Positions 26,320 to 36,266 of a stretch of DNA of 39,356 bases are shown piece by piece. Origin of the DNA: Hyphomicrobiales bacterium (GTDB lineage Bacteria; Pseudomonadota; Alphaproteobacteria; Rhizobiales; Aestuariivirgaceae). The notes under the pieces were generated by a model. The model worked only from the letters and a program-made list of their open reading frames with translations, was not told the DNA's origin and did not search any database. The position numbers and the translations under genes are program-made. Where the stretch lies: contig JANYHE010000107.1 in NCBI GenBank assembly GCA_025359215.1, positions 1 to 39,356 on the forward strand, read 5' to 3'. Position 1 is the first letter of the stretch, and each line of letters starts with the position of its first letter.

Positions 26320-26837
26320 TCGAAACACCTCCAACACCAGACCAACGCGCCTATTTCACCGATATTAATGCGGAATTGGCCGACAAAGGTTTTCTGGTCA
26401 CATCAACCGATGATTTGATCAATTGGGCCCGCACGGGTTCTTTGATGTGGATGACGTTTGGCTTGGCCTGTTGCGCTGTGGAAATGATGCACACTTCGAT
26501 GCCGCGTTATGATGTGGAACGATTCGGCTTTGCGCCGCGCGCTTCACCCCGCCAATCGGATGTGATGATTGTAGCGGGAACACTCACCAACAAAATGGCC
26601 CCGGCTTTGCGCAAAGTCTATGACCAAATGCCAGAGCCACGCTATGTGATCTCCATGGGTTCCTGCGCCAATGGCGGCGGCTACTATCACTATAGTTATT
26701 CTGTCGTGCGTGGTTGTGACCGCATTGTTCCAGTTGATATTTATATTCCAGGCTGCCCACCCACAGCAGAAGCTTTGCTTTACGGCATTCTAATGCTGCA
26801 AAAGAAAATTCGCCGCACTGGCACCATTGAGCGCTGA
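26310..26837 (+). CDS. nuoB: NADH-quinone oxidoreductase subunit B
   Basis: Peripheral-arm subunit that holds iron-sulfur cluster N2, the last carrier before quinone. The 175-residue protein shows the unusual tandem Cys54-Cys55 in LACCAVEMM, Cys119 in GSCANGG and Cys149 in PGCPPTAE, all four N2 ligands. ATG 26310 is chosen because AAAGGAG lies seven bases upstream; the longer frame from 26289 adds seven residues inside nuoA. Confidence 0.97.
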   Translation: MGLIETPPTPDQRAYFTDINAELADKGFLVTSTDDLINWARTGSLMWMTFGLACCAVEMMHTSMPRYDVERFGFAPRASPRQSDVMIVAGTLTNKMAPALRKVYDQMPEPRYVISMGSCANGGGYYHYSYSVVRGCDRIVPVDIYIPGCPPTAEALLYGILMLQKKIRRTGTIER

Positions 26838-26841
26838 TAAA

Positions 26842-27429
26842 ATGACACCAACCGAACTCGGCGCATATGTTTCAGGCAAACTGAACGTCACACCTGAAGT
26901 GACGTTTGGTGAACTGTGCCTTCATGCTGACGCTGCAAACATTCTTGATGTTCTCACCTTCCTGCGTGACGATGCGGAATGTCGCTTTGTGTGCTTCATC
27001 GACATTTGCGGTGCTGATTATCCTGAACGCGAAAAGCGTTTTGATGTGGTCTATCATCTGCTGAGCCCTTACAAGAACAGCCGCGTGCGTGTGAAAGTGC
27101 AAGCCGATGAAGAGGGCACAGTGCCTTCTGCTATTCCAGTGTTCCCCGCCGCTAATTGGTATGAGCGCGAGACGTTCGATCTCTATGGTATTCTGTTTTC
27201 GGGCCATCCAGATTTGCGCCGCATCCTCACCGATTACGGTTTCGCTGGTCATCCTTTGCGTAAAGACTTCCCTGTTACCGGCCATGTTGAAGTGCGTTAT
27301 GATGACGAAGCAAAGCGCGTGGTTTATGAACCCGTAAAACTCATCCAAGAAATGCGCCAATTTGATTACCTGTCACCATGGGAAGGCACAGAATATGTGC
27401 TGCCCGGTGATGAAAAGGCCAAGCAATAA
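26842..27429 (+). CDS. nuoC: NADH-quinone oxidoreductase subunit C
   Basis: The 30-kDa-type peripheral subunit of complex I (195 residues). The family signature is visible: [20 protein letters not shown] followed by GHPLRKDFP. It is a separate protein, not fused to NuoD as in enterobacteria. ATG 26842 lies four bases after the nuoB stop; a TTG at 26827 would overlap nuoB and is less likely. The stop overlaps the nuoD start (TAATG). Confidence 0.95.
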   Translation: MTPTELGAYVSGKLNVTPEVTFGELCLHADAANILDVLTFLRDDAECRFVCFIDICGADYPEREKRFDVVYHLLSPYKNSRVRVKVQADEEGTVPSAIPVFPAANWYERETFDLYGILFSGHPDLRRILTDYGFAGHPLRKDFPVTGHVEVRYDDEAKRVVYEPVKLIQEMRQFDYLSPWEGTEYVLPGDEKAKQ

Positions 27430-28619
27430 TGTCTGAAGCCACAGTCAGAAATTTTTCCATCAACTTCGGCCCGCAGCATCCAGCGGCACACGGTGTTTTG
27501 CGTCTCATCCTTGAATTGGATGGTGAAATCGTCACGCGCGTCGATCCGCATATTGGGCTTTTGCATCGCGGCACTGAAAAGCTGATCGAGCAAAAAACCT
27601 ATCTGCAAGCCGTGCCCTATTTTGATCGCCTCGACTATGTTGCGCCGATGAATCAGGAACACGCCTACGCTCTAGCCGTTGAAAAATTGCTAGGGATTAC
27701 AGTGCCTAAGCGCAGCCAGCTCATCCGAGTTCTTTACTCTGAAATTGGCCGTGTGATGTCGCATCAAATGAATGTGCTCACGCAGGCGCTGGACGTTGGT
27801 GCTCTCACACCAATTCTGTGGGGCTTTGAAGAGCGTGAAAAACTGCTGGGCTTCTATGAACGCGCCTCAGGCAGCCGCATGCACGCTGCTTATGTGCGCC
27901 CCGGTGGTGTGCATCAAGATTTGCCGCAAAAACTGATCGACGATATTGGCCATTTCTGTGATGTGCATCCGGCCAAGCTGGATGATGTGGAAACACTGCT
28001 CACCGAAAACCGCATTTTTAAACAGCGCAATGTTGATATCGGCGTTGTGTCGCTGGAAGACTGCTTCAAGTGGGGCTTCTCAGGCGTCATGGTGCGCGGT
28101 TCCGGTGCTGCGTGGGATTTGCGCAAGAGCCAGCCTTATGAATGCTACAGCGAAATGAATTTCGATATTCCAATCGGCAAGAATGGCGATAATTATGATC
28201 GCTATTTGATCCGCGTTCAGGAAATGCGCGAGTCTATTAAGATTATGAAGCAATGCGTTGAGATGCTGTCCAGCCCAGCGGGGCAGGGGCCAATTGCATC
28301 AAGCGATGGCAAAGTGGTTCCACCTAAGCGTGGTGAAATGAAACGCTCGATGGAAGCGCTCATCCACCATTTCAAACTCTATACTGAAGGTTACAAAGTG
28401 CCAGCCGGAGAAGTTTATGCCGCCGTGGAAGCCCCCAAGGGTGAGTTCGGCGTTTACTTGGTGAGCGATGGTAGCAACAAGCCATATCGCTGCAAACTCC
28501 GCGCCCCTGGCTTTGCACACTTGCAAGCCATGGATTTCATGTGCCGTGGGCATCAGCTTGCGGATGTGTCTGCTGTTCTAGGTTCACTTGATATCGTGTT
28601 TGGCGAGGTTGATCGTTAA
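27429..28619 (+). CDS. nuoD: NADH-quinone oxidoreductase subunit D
   Basis: The 49-kDa-type subunit (396 residues) that forms the quinone-binding pocket together with NuoB. It shows [13 protein letters not shown] with the His-containing beta-hairpin loop (residues 13-25), HRGTEKL, and the C-terminal [12 protein letters not shown] shared by the family, which descends from hydrogenase large subunits but has lost the metal ligands. Its start overlaps nuoC by 1 bp and its stop overlaps nuoE by 1 bp. Confidence 0.97.
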   Translation: MSEATVRNFSINFGPQHPAAHGVLRLILELDGEIVTRVDPHIGLLHRGTEKLIEQKTYLQAVPYFDRLDYVAPMNQEHAYALAVEKLLGITVPKRSQLIRVLYSEIGRVMSHQMNVLTQALDVGALTPILWGFEEREKLLGFYERASGSRMHAAYVRPGGVHQDLPQKLIDDIGHFCDVHPAKLDDVETLLTENRIFKQRNVDIGVVSLEDCFKWGFSGVMVRGSGAAWDLRKSQPYECYSEMNFDIPIGKNGDNYDRYLIRVQEMRESIKIMKQCVEMLSSPAGQGPIASSDGKVVPPKRGEMKRSMEALIHHFKLYTEGYKVPAGEVYAAVEAPKGEFGVYLVSDGSNKPYRCKLRAPGFAHLQAMDFMCRGHQLADVSAVLGSLDIVFGEVDR

Positions 28620-29782
28620 TGTCTGTCCGTCGTTTAGATCCTGTTCAACCCACAGCGCAATTTTCCTTCAATGTGGAAAATCTCTCTTGGGCAAAGAAGA
28701 CCATTGCGTCTTATCCCACTGGCAAACAAGCTTCTGCCGTGATCGCGTTGTTGTGGCGCGCGCAGGAACAGAATGAGGGCTGGTTGTCTCGTCCCGCCAT
28801 GGAATATGTCGGCACCATGCTGAACATGGCCTTCATTCGTGTATACGAAGTGGCCACGTTCTACACCATGTTCCAGCTTTCACCGGTTGGCAAAAAAGCG
28901 CACATCCAAGTGTGTGGAACCACACCTTGCATGTTGCGTGGCTCTGAAGAATTGCTGGCCCTGTGCCGCAGCAAAATTCACCCCGAACCGCATCATTTAA
29001 ATTCCGATGGCAGCTTGTCTTGGGAAGAAGTGGAATGCTTGGGCGCCTGCGTGAATGCGCCCATGGTGCAGGTGTGGAAAGACACTTACGAAGATTTGAC
29101 GCCAGAAACTTTAAGCGGCCTCATTGATGATTGGCAAGCGGGACGCAAAACCACACCCGGCCCGCAGAACGCAAGGCATCATTCGATGGCTTTGGGTGGC
29201 GCTACAACACTGCTCGACAAAACGCTTTATAATAAGCAGCGCACGTTTAAGCGCGTGGAAGCTCCGCCACCTCCACCTGCCGCACCCACACCGGTTGCGC
29301 CAATCGCCACTGCCCCAACGCCCACGGCTGTTGCAGCAACAATCGAAGGTTCAAAGAAAACTCCGACACCTGCTGCTATGGCTCCGGCTTCTGCCCCCGT
29401 GGCTGCCGCGCAAACAGCAAATGTTAATACTGCGCTGCCGGAACCGGGCGCGGTGCGCATCACCAAGCCGCCCATCCAACGCGTCGGAAAAATTCAACCT
29501 AATTCTAAGCCTGAACTCCTCAAAAAGCCACGTGGCAAGGCCGATGATCTCAAGCTCATCTGGGGTGTTGGCCCAGCATTCGAAAAGCTTTTGAACAAAG
29601 TTGGCGTGTGGCATTTCAATCAAGTGGCCTCATGGTCAGCCGCAGACATCAAGCACGTTGATGCCTTGCTGAAAGGTTTCCATGGCCGCATCGCGCGTGA
29701 TGAATGGGTGAAGCAATCTAAGAAACTGGCCAAAGGCTGGCGGCCTGAAAATTCCGTCGGCGAAAAGCCGGGTAAAAAATAA
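28619..29782 (+). CDS. nuoE: NADH-quinone oxidoreductase subunit E with C-terminal helix-hairpin-helix extension
   Basis: The 24-kDa-type subunit carrying the [2Fe-2S] cluster N1a in the NADH module. Ligands are Cys99, Cys104, Cys140 and Cys144 (VCGTTPC and CLGAC). The thioredoxin-like core ends near residue 175 (usual subunit length 160-180), but the protein continues to 387: a Pro/Ala-rich linker (about 214-300) and then a helix-hairpin-helix-like domain ([19 protein letters not shown] onward, about 311-372). This extension is known from other Rhizobiales NuoE proteins; its role is not established. The start overlaps nuoD by one base. Confidence 0.95.
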   Translation: MSVRRLDPVQPTAQFSFNVENLSWAKKTIASYPTGKQASAVIALLWRAQEQNEGWLSRPAMEYVGTMLNMAFIRVYEVATFYTMFQLSPVGKKAHIQVCGTTPCMLRGSEELLALCRSKIHPEPHHLNSDGSLSWEEVECLGACVNAPMVQVWKDTYEDLTPETLSGLIDDWQAGRKTTPGPQNARHHSMALGGATTLLDKTLYNKQRTFKRVEAPPPPPAAPTPVAPIATAPTPTAVAATIEGSKKTPTPAAMAPASAPVAAAQTANVNTALPEPGAVRITKPPIQRVGKIQPNSKPELLKKPRGKADDLKLIWGVGPAFEKLLNKVGVWHFNQVASWSAADIKHVDALLKGFHGRIARDEWVKQSKKLAKGWRPENSVGEKPGKK

Positions 29783-29785
29783 GCC

Positions 29786-29962
29786 ATGCGTGATATTTTT
29801 GTAATCATTCAATATCTGTTTGTAGCCACACTGGTGTGTGCCGGCGCGGATAGGATAGCATTAAATTTGGCCTACCGTTTGAATGGTGGTGAACTTGTGC
29901 GCTACGGCTTGGCCGCAGTCTTTATCTTCTTTGCAGCCCTCATTTTGAAGAATAGGTTTTAA
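29786..29962 (+). CDS. 58-residue two-helix membrane protein inside the nuo operon
   Basis: An ATG at 29786, three bases after the nuoE stop, opens a 58-codon frame ending in TAA two bases before the nuoF ATG, so it fills the gap between them exactly. The product has two predicted membrane helices (about residues 4-20, [17 protein letters not shown], and 39-54, [16 protein letters not shown]) joined by a short polar loop with Asp-Arg and Asn-Gly-Gly-Glu, and ends KNRF. I do not recognise the family. Tight spacing on both sides supports a real, co-translated gene, possibly an accessory or assembly factor for complex I (inference). Confidence 0.75.
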   Translation: MRDIFVIIQYLFVATLVCAGADRIALNLAYRLNGGELVRYGLAAVFIFFAALILKNRF

Positions 29963-29964
29963 AC

Positions 29965-31269
29965 ATGCTCGCTGATAAAGACCGCATTTTCACCAACCTC
30001 TATGGCCTGCATGATTGGGGCTTAGAGGGCGCAAAACTTCGTGGCGCATGGCTTGATACCAAGTCCTTCATCGACAAGGGCCGCGATTGGATTGTGAATG
30101 AGATTAAAGCCTCAGGCCTGCGTGGCCGTGGCGGCGCTGGTTTCCCCACAGGCCTCAAATGGAGCTTCATGCCTAAGGTCGTGGGTGAACGCCCGCATTA
30201 CCTCGTGGTCAATGCCGACGAGTCCGAACCCGGCACCTGCAAAGACCGCGAGATCATGCGCCATGATCCGCATTTGCTGGTGGAAGGCTGCCTGATTGCC
30301 TGCATGGGCATGGCCTGCAACACGGCTTATATTTATGTGCGCGGCGAATATATTCGTGAGCGTGAACACCTGCAAGCCGCCATCGATCAAGCCTATGAGG
30401 CAAAGCTCATTGGCAAAAATAATATCCATGGTTGGGATTGCGATATTTATCTGGCCCATGGTGCAGGCGCTTATATTTGCGGTGAAGAAACCGCCATGCT
30501 TGAAAGCTTGGAAGGCAAAAAAGGCCAGCCGCGCATGAAGCCGCCATTTCCCGCCAATGTTGGTTTGTATGGTGCACCCACCACTGTGAACAATGTGGAA
30601 TCAATCGCCGTGGCGGGAACAATTCTGCGCCGTGGGGCAACATGGTTTAACTCCATCGGCAACCCCAATAATGTGGGCACAAAACTGTTCTGCATTTCCG
30701 GTCACGTGAACACACCGTGCAACGTTGAAGAAGCTTTGGGCGTCACCTTCCGTGAACTCATCGAAAAACATGCCGGTGGCGTGCGTGGCGGGTGGGATAA
30801 TTTGCTAGCCGTCATTCCCGGCGGCTCATCGGTGCGCATGGTGCCTGCTGAGCAAATTATCGATACGCCCATGGATTTCGATTCACTCTCAAAACTCCGC
30901 TCCGGACTCGGAACCGCAGCGGTGATCGTGATGGACAAATCAACTGATCTCATCCGCGCCATCGCAAGGCTTGCTGCATTCTACAAGCACGAATCCTGTG
31001 GCCAATGCACCCCGTGCCGCGAAGGCACTGGCTGGATGATGCGCGTTCTCAACCGCATGGTCGAAGGCCGCGCTGAAAAACGCGAAATTGATATGTTGCT
31101 CGACGTCACGAAACAAATCGAAGGCCACACCATTTGCGCGCTCGGCGATGCTGCGGCGTGGCCCGTGCAAGGCCTGATCACCCATTTCAGACCCGTGATT
31201 GAAGCCCGCATCGATGCCTATACCTATCGTTCAGATAAAGACGGCGCAGTGCGCCATGCGGCGGAGTAA
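29965..31269 (+). CDS. nuoF: NADH-quinone oxidoreductase subunit F
   Basis: The 51-kDa-type subunit (434 residues) that oxidises NADH. It binds FMN and [14 protein letters not shown] at residues 54-63, [14 protein letters not shown], and [12 protein letters not shown]. Cluster N3 ligands are Cys345, Cys348 and Cys351 in [11 protein letters not shown] plus Cys391 in HTICALGDA. No unusual feature. The 58-residue membrane-protein gene ends two bases before its ATG and the DUF3291 gene starts three bases after its stop. Confidence 0.97.
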   Translation: MLADKDRIFTNLYGLHDWGLEGAKLRGAWLDTKSFIDKGRDWIVNEIKASGLRGRGGAGFPTGLKWSFMPKVVGERPHYLVVNADESEPGTCKDREIMRHDPHLLVEGCLIACMGMACNTAYIYVRGEYIREREHLQAAIDQAYEAKLIGKNNIHGWDCDIYLAHGAGAYICGEETAMLESLEGKKGQPRMKPPFPANVGLYGAPTTVNNVESIAVAGTILRRGATWFNSIGNPNNVGTKLFCISGHVNTPCNVEEALGVTFRELIEKHAGGVRGGWDNLLAVIPGGSSVRMVPAEQIIDTPMDFDSLSKLRSGLGTAAVIVMDKSTDLIRAIARLAAFYKHESCGQCTPCREGTGWMMRVLNRMVEGRAEKREIDMLLDVTKQIEGHTICALGDAAAWPVQGLITHFRPVIEARIDAYTYRSDKDGAVRHAAE

Positions 31270-31272
31270 ACC

Positions 31273-31734
31273 ATGCACCTCGCTGAACTCAACATTGGCA
31301 AATTCAAATATCCAACTTCGGATGCGCGGATGGCTGGGTTCATGGACAATCTTGATCGCGTGAATGCGCTTGCGGATCGGGCCGAAGGTTTTGTTTGGCG
31401 CTTGGTTTCCGATGGTAGCAACAACGCCACTGACTTGCGCTTTGGCGACGAAGACTATGCGGTGAATATGTCAGTCTGGAAAGATGTAAAATCGCTTGAA
31501 GACTATGTGTTCAAAACTGTTCATGTGCAAATCTATAAAAAACGCGGTGAATGGTTTGAGAAGCTGGAAAAGCCCCACATGGTGTTTTGGTTTGTTCCGG
31601 AAGGTTACATTCCATCGCTGAAAGAAGCGATCGACAAGTTGGAATTTTATCAAACAAACGGTGCGACCGACGAAGCTTTCGGTTGGGCCGAGGTGATGGA
31701 CGTGGAGCGCATGCGCTCCCTAAGGTGCGCATAA
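31273..31734 (+). CDS. DUF3291 protein between nuoF and nuoG
   Basis: A 153-residue soluble protein matching DUF3291: it starts [13 protein letters not shown], and contains [32 protein letters not shown] and [19 protein letters not shown] in order. The family resembles dimeric alpha-beta barrels of the antibiotic-biosynthesis-monooxygenase type; its biochemical role is unknown. It is tightly embedded: three bases after nuoF, and its TAA overlaps the nuoG ATG by one base, so it is co-translated with complex I genes. The gene looks intact and normal in composition. Confidence 0.88.
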   Translation: MHLAELNIGKFKYPTSDARMAGFMDNLDRVNALADRAEGFVWRLVSDGSNNATDLRFGDEDYAVNMSVWKDVKSLEDYVFKTVHVQIYKKRGEWFEKLEKPHMVFWFVPEGYIPSLKEAIDKLEFYQTNGATDEAFGWAEVMDVERMRSLRCA

Positions 31735-33812
31735 TGCCTAAGATCAGAATAGACGGCGTCGAAATTGAAGTGGAAAACGGCCTCACGCTTCTGCAAGCGT
31801 GCGAGCAGGCGGGGGCTGAAGTGCCACGCTTTTGTTTCCATGATCGGCTTTCCATCGCTGGCAATTGCCGCATGTGCCTTGTCGAAGTAAAAGGTGGCCC
31901 GCCAAAGCCACAAGCGTCTTGCGCCATGTCGGTGAATGATCTGCGCCCCGGACCAAACGGCGAGCCACCAGAAGTGTTCACCAAAACACCGATGGTGAAA
32001 AAAGCCCGTGAGGGCGTGATGGAATTTTTGCTGGTTAACCACCCGTTGGATTGCCCCGTGTGCGACCAAGGCGGCGAATGCGATTTGCAAGACCAAGCTA
32101 TGGCCTATGGAAGGTCAGGCAACCGCTTCCATGAAAACAAGCGCGCCGTTGAAAACAAATATTTGGGCCCGTTGGTCAAAACTGAAATGAACCGGTGCAT
32201 CCAGTGCACGCGCTGTGTGCGCTTCACCACCGAAGTGGCTGGCATTGAAGAAATGGGTGCCACCGGTCGTGGCGAAGATATGGAAATCACCACCTATTTG
32301 GACAAGGCGATTTCATCCGAACTGCAAGGTAACATCATTGATCTTTGCCCTGTTGGCGCACTCACCTCGATGCCATACGAATTTAAGGCCCGCCCATGGG
32401 AACTGCGCAAAACTGAAACCATAGATGTGATGGATGCTATTGGCTCCAACATTCGTGTGGATGTGCGTGGTCGTGAAGTGATGCGCATTCTGCCGCGCAC
32501 CCATGAAGACGTGAACGAAGAATGGATTTCGGATAAAACCAGATTCGTTTGGGATGGCCTGAAAACTCAGCGCCTCGATCAACCTTATGTGAGAGACATT
32601 GGCAAACTGCGCCCTGCAACTTGGGCCGAAGCCATGGCCCGCATTGCATCGAAAATGAAAACCTCGTCGATGGATAAAGTTGGCATTCTGGTTGGCGATC
32701 TTGTTTCCGCTGAAGAAGCCTTCTCGCTCAAGACTTTGGCGATGCAACTCAAAATCAACAACATTGATTGCCGCCAAGATGGTTCTCCACTGGGCGAACA
32801 TGGCGGCCGCGCTGGTTACTTATTCAACAGTTCTATCGCTGGCATAGAAGAAGCTGATGCCATTATGCTCATCGGTTGCAACCCGCGCCTTGAAGCGCCA
32901 GTGCTCAATGCCCGCATTCGCAAGCGTCTTTCCAAAGGCGGCTGCATTATCGGCGTCGTCGGTGAACAAGCTGATCTGACCTATAAATATGCCTATCTCG
33001 GCGCTGGCCCAGAAAGCCTCGCTAAGATGATGGACCACCCGCCTTCACAAGCGCAAAAGCCCATGTTCATTATCGGGCAGGGCGCTTTAGGACGTGCTGA
33101 TGGTGCTGCAATTTTGGCCATGGCTTATAAGGCTGCCACTTCAATCGGCGTGATTAAAGAAGGCTGGAACGGCTTCAACATTCTCCACACTGCCGCTGGC
33201 CGTGTGGGTGCACTTGATGTGTGTGCGTTGCCCGGCGATGGTGGCATGAACACCACGCAAATGTTGGCCGCCGCTGCAAAGAAAAATCTCGATGTGCTGT
33301 TCCTGGCTGGCGCTGATGAAATCGACACCACAAATCTCAGCAACACTCTCGTTGTTTATATGGGCAGCCATGGTGATGCGGGTGCCGCGCGCGCTGACGT
33401 AATCTTGCCAGGTGCTGCATACACAGAAAAGTCTGCTACTTATGTGAACACCGAAGGCCGCGCACAAATGACCACGCGGGCCGCATTCCCACCCGGCGAT
33501 GCGCGCGAAGATTGGGCCATCATCCGCGCCCTGTCTGATCATTTGGGCTCAACTTTGCCATGGAATAATCTGCAAGAATTGCGGGCTGCCATGTATAAAA
33601 TTGCACCAAAACTTGCCTCGATCGATCAAGTTCATAAAGCTGATGCTGCTGCACTTTCGGAATTGGCAGCAGGTGCTGGCCAAGCTTCAAATGATTCTTT
33701 CGTTTCACCCATCAAAGACTTCTATTTCACAAACCCAATCGCCCGCGCTTCGCGTGTGATGGCAGAGTGTTCTGAGTTAAAAAATCCTCTAAAACGGCAG
33801 GCGGCGGAGTAA
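31734..33812 (+). CDS. nuoG: NADH-quinone oxidoreductase subunit G
   Basis: Largest peripheral subunit (692 residues), relaying electrons from N3 toward N2. N-terminal ferredoxin domain: Cys34, Cys45, Cys48 and Cys63 for the [2Fe-2S] cluster; His103, Cys107, Cys110 and Cys116 for N5; then RCIQCTRC with the later LCPVGAL cysteine for N4. The rest is a molybdopterin-oxidoreductase-like domain without cofactor ligands. ATG 31734 gives the standard [13 protein letters not shown] start; the longer frame from 31587 lies within the DUF3291 gene. nuoH starts two bases after its stop. Confidence 0.96.
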   Translation: MPKIRIDGVEIEVENGLTLLQACEQAGAEVPRFCFHDRLSIAGNCRMCLVEVKGGPPKPQASCAMSVNDLRPGPNGEPPEVFTKTPMVKKAREGVMEFLLVNHPLDCPVCDQGGECDLQDQAMAYGRSGNRFHENKRAVENKYLGPLVKTEMNRCIQCTRCVRFTTEVAGIEEMGATGRGEDMEITTYLDKAISSELQGNIIDLCPVGALTSMPYEFKARPWELRKTETIDVMDAIGSNIRVDVRGREVMRILPRTHEDVNEEWISDKTRFVWDGLKTQRLDQPYVRDIGKLRPATWAEAMARIASKMKTSSMDKVGILVGDLVSAEEAFSLKTLAMQLKINNIDCRQDGSPLGEHGGRAGYLFNSSIAGIEEADAIMLIGCNPRLEAPVLNARIRKRLSKGGCIIGVVGEQADLTYKYAYLGAGPESLAKMMDHPPSQAQKPMFIIGQGALGRADGAAILAMAYKAATSIGVIKEGWNGFNILHTAAGRVGALDVCALPGDGGMNTTQMLAAAAKKNLDVLFLAGADEIDTTNLSNTLVVYMGSHGDAGAARADVILPGAAYTEKSATYVNTEGRAQMTTRAAFPPGDAREDWAIIRALSDHLGSTLPWNNLQELRAAMYKIAPKLASIDQVHKADAAALSELAAGAGQASNDSFVSPIKDFYFTNPIARASRVMAECSELKNPLKRQAAE

Positions 33813-33814
33813 TC

Positions 33815-34852
33815 ATGTTAGAAATTCTCGCTCTTGTTGGTTGGATCGCCCTGCAATCAGTGGCCTTGCTGATCGCACTTCTCATAGTTGTTTCCTTGTT
33901 GATTTATTTTGATCGCAAAGTGTGGGCCGCTGTGCAAATGCGCCGGGGTCCAAACGTTGTTGGCCCTTGGGGTGTTCTGCAATCCTTCGCCGATTTGATT
34001 AAATTCGCATTGAAAGAAGTGATCATCCCCGATGGTGCCAACAAAGGCGTGTTCGTTATTGCGCCTATTGTTACTGCACTTTTGGCGCTCTCAGCATGGG
34101 TGGTCATGCCACTCAATGAAGGTTGGGCAATTGCCAATATCAATGTTGGAATTTTATATGTTTTCGCACTGTCGTCGCTTGGTGTTTATGGCGTCATCAT
34201 GGGCGGTTGGGCCTCTAATTCCAAATATCCCTTCCTCTCGGCGCTGCGATCAGCTGCGCAAATGGTGTCTTATGAAGTGTCCATCGGCTTTGTGATCATC
34301 ACCGTGCTTCTGTGTGCAGGCTCATTAAATCTAACTGACATCGTGCATGCGCAAAATCACGGCCTCGGCACCAAACTGGGTGCACCAGCCTCGATTTTGG
34401 ATTGGTATTTCATTCCGTTGTTCCCCATGTTCATCATCTTCTTCATCTCTGCACTGGCCGAAACCAATCGCCCTCCGTTTGATTTGGTTGAAGCGGAATC
34501 CGAACTCGTGGCCGGCTTCATGGTGGAGTATTCTTCCACACCTTATTTGTTGTTCATGCTCGGTGAATATGTTGCCATCACAATGATGTGCGCCATGACA
34601 TCGGTGTTGTTCCTCGGCGGTTGGTTGCCTCCCATTAACATTGCACCGTTTAACATGGTTCCCGGCGTTGTTTGGTTCATGATCAAACTGGTCTTTGTGT
34701 TCTTCATGTTCGCCATGGTGAAGGCGGTTGTTCCGCGTTACCGTTATGACCAATTGATGCGCCTCGGCTGGAAAGTATTTTTGCCAATTTCACTGGTGTG
34801 GGTGGTGCTCACGTCTGGCGTGCTCGTTTACATGGGATGGTTGCCATCATGA
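33815..34852 (+). CDS. nuoH: NADH-quinone oxidoreductase subunit H
   Basis: Membrane subunit (345 residues, eight helices) that lies at the junction with the peripheral arm and closes the quinone channel. Conserved loops are visible: [11 protein letters not shown] near residue 43, and [19 protein letters not shown] with its acidic residues, plus [21 protein letters not shown] near the C-terminus. ATGA overlap with nuoI (4 bp). Confidence 0.97.
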   Translation: MLEILALVGWIALQSVALLIALLIVVSLLIYFDRKVWAAVQMRRGPNVVGPWGVLQSFADLIKFALKEVIIPDGANKGVFVIAPIVTALLALSAWVVMPLNEGWAIANINVGILYVFALSSLGVYGVIMGGWASNSKYPFLSALRSAAQMVSYEVSIGFVIITVLLCAGSLNLTDIVHAQNHGLGTKLGAPASILDWYFIPLFPMFIIFFISALAETNRPPFDLVEAESELVAGFMVEYSSTPYLLFMLGEYVAITMMCAMTSVLFLGGWLPPINIAPFNMVPGVVWFMIKLVFVFFMFAMVKAVVPRYRYDQLMRLGWKVFLPISLVWVVLTSGVLVYMGWLPS

Positions 34853-35337
34853 AACTCTCACAAACAGCCCGTTCGCTTTTTCTTGCTGAATTTGTTTCAG
34901 CCCTTTGGTTGGGACTGAAATATTTGGTGGCCCCCAAAGCGACCCTGAATTACCCACACGAGAAGGGCCAACTTTCACCGCGCTTCCGAGGTGAACACGC
35001 ATTGCGCCGTTATCCCAATGGTGAAGAACGCTGTATTGCGTGCAAGCTTTGCGAAGCCATTTGCCCCGCCCAAGCCATCACCATTGAGGCAGGCCCGCGC
35101 CGCAACGACGGCACACGCCGCACCACGCGCTATGACATTGATATGGTGAAATGCATTTATTGTGGCTTCTGCCAAGAAGCCTGCCCAGTGGATGCCATCG
35201 TCGAAGGACCGAACTTCGAATTCGCCACCGAAACCCGCGAAGAATTGTTATTCAACAAAGAAAAACTGTTGGAAAATGGTGATCGTTGGGAACGTGAAAT
35301 CGCCGCCAACATTGCGCTCGACGCGCCTTATCGGTAA
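34849..35337 (+). CDS. nuoI: NADH-quinone oxidoreductase subunit I
   Basis: Ferredoxin-like subunit (162 residues) binding [4Fe-4S] clusters N6a and N6b through [11 protein letters not shown] (Cys62, 65, 68 and 72) and [11 protein letters not shown] (Cys102, 105, 108 and 112). An amphipathic N-terminal helix rests on the membrane. ATG 34849 overlaps the nuoH stop by 4 bp; a longer frame from 34798 would lie inside nuoH. Confidence 0.97.
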   Translation: MKLSQTARSLFLAEFVSALWLGLKYLVAPKATLNYPHEKGQLSPRFRGEHALRRYPNGEERCIACKLCEAICPAQAITIEAGPRRNDGTRRTTRYDIDMVKCIYCGFCQEACPVDAIVEGPNFEFATETREELLFNKEKLLENGDRWEREIAANIALDAPYR

Positions 35338-35347
35338 GGGGCAGGTC

Positions 35348-35953
35348 ATGGCGATTCCATTCTTCTTTTATTTGTTTTCAATCTTGGCTGTGGCATCGGC
35401 TGTATTGGTCGTAACTGCGCGCAATCCTGTGCACTCCGTACTGTTTCTCATCCTGTGCTTCTTCAACGCCGCTGGCCTTTTCGTGCTGCTCGGCGCAGAA
35501 TTCTTGGCCATGATATTGATAGTGGTCTATGTCGGTGCGGTTGCCGTGCTCTTCCTCTTCGTTGTGATGATGCTGGATGTGGATTTTGTCGAGTTGCGCG
35601 AAGGCTTTCTGAATTATTTGCCCATCGGTGCAGTCATTGGTTTGATTCTGATGGTCGAGCTTATTTTACTATACGCCACCTGGCATATTGCGCCCGATCT
35701 TATTGCCCATGTGTCGTCTCCACAATCAGATAGCGTTACGAACACCCAAGCCATCGGTCTTGTGCTCTACACTAAATACGTCTTCTGGTTTCAAACGGCG
35801 GGCCTCATTTTGCTGGTTGCCATGATTGGGGCCATTGTTCTCACCATGCGCCACAAGCCCAATGTGAAGCGCCAAGTGATCGCCGATCAAGTGGCACGCG
35901 GACCAGCGACATCTATTGAAATCCGTGAAGTGAAATCAGGGGAGGGCATTTGA
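35348..35953 (+). CDS. nuoJ: NADH-quinone oxidoreductase subunit J
   Basis: Membrane subunit of 201 residues with five hydrophobic helices; [17 protein letters not shown] starts the first and [20 protein letters not shown] contains the conserved Tyr-Val-Gly-Ala segment where a pi-bulge helix rotates during the catalytic cycle. The C-terminal tail is polar. ATG 35348 is preceded by a GGGGCAGG site. The stop overlaps the nuoK start (TGATG). Confidence 0.95.
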   Translation: MAIPFFFYLFSILAVASAVLVVTARNPVHSVLFLILCFFNAAGLFVLLGAEFLAMILIVVYVGAVAVLFLFVVMMLDVDFVELREGFLNYLPIGAVIGLILMVELILLYATWHIAPDLIAHVSSPQSDSVTNTQAIGLVLYTKYVFWFQTAGLILLVAMIGAIVLTMRHKPNVKRQVIADQVARGPATSIEIREVKSGEGI

Positions 35954-36258
35954 TGATCGGCCTCACACATTATCTGACGGTTGCCGCTATTATTTTCACA
36001 GTCGGCATTTTTGGAATTTTCCTCAACCGAAAAAACGTTATCATTATCATGATGTCGATTGAGTTGATGTTGCTCGCTGTGAACATCAATCTTGTGGCTT
36101 TCTCATCGGCACTACATGATCTGGTGGGCCAAGTGTTTGCACTTCTCATTCTCACTGTGGCTGCTGGCGAAGCCGCCATTGGTCTTGCAATTTTAGTCAC
36201 CTATTTCCGCAACCGCGGTACGATTGCGGTTGAGGATATCAACTTGATGAAGGGCTGA
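35953..36258 (+). CDS. nuoK: NADH-quinone oxidoreductase subunit K
   Basis: Small three-helix proton-channel subunit (101 residues). The two buried glutamates are present: Glu37 in [10 protein letters not shown] and Glu73 in [10 protein letters not shown], matching Glu36 and Glu72 of E. coli. ATG 35953 overlaps the nuoJ stop by one base; a TTG one codon earlier (35950) is less likely. Confidence 0.97.
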   Translation: MIGLTHYLTVAAIIFTVGIFGIFLNRKNVIIIMMSIELMLLAVNINLVAFSSALHDLVGQVFALLILTVAAGEAAIGLAILVTYFRNRGTIAVEDINLMKG

Positions 36259-36266
36259 GCGACCAC

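Noticed and set aside
29227-29475. Minus-strand frame rich in Gly and Ala opposite the nuoE linker
   Set aside because: It is the reverse reading of the Pro/Ala-rich NuoE linker; low complexity explains the open frame.
31587-31733. Longer NuoG start inside the DUF3291 gene
   Set aside because: The additional 49 residues have no family match, and ATG 31734 gives the standard NuoG start with a 1-bp operon overlap.
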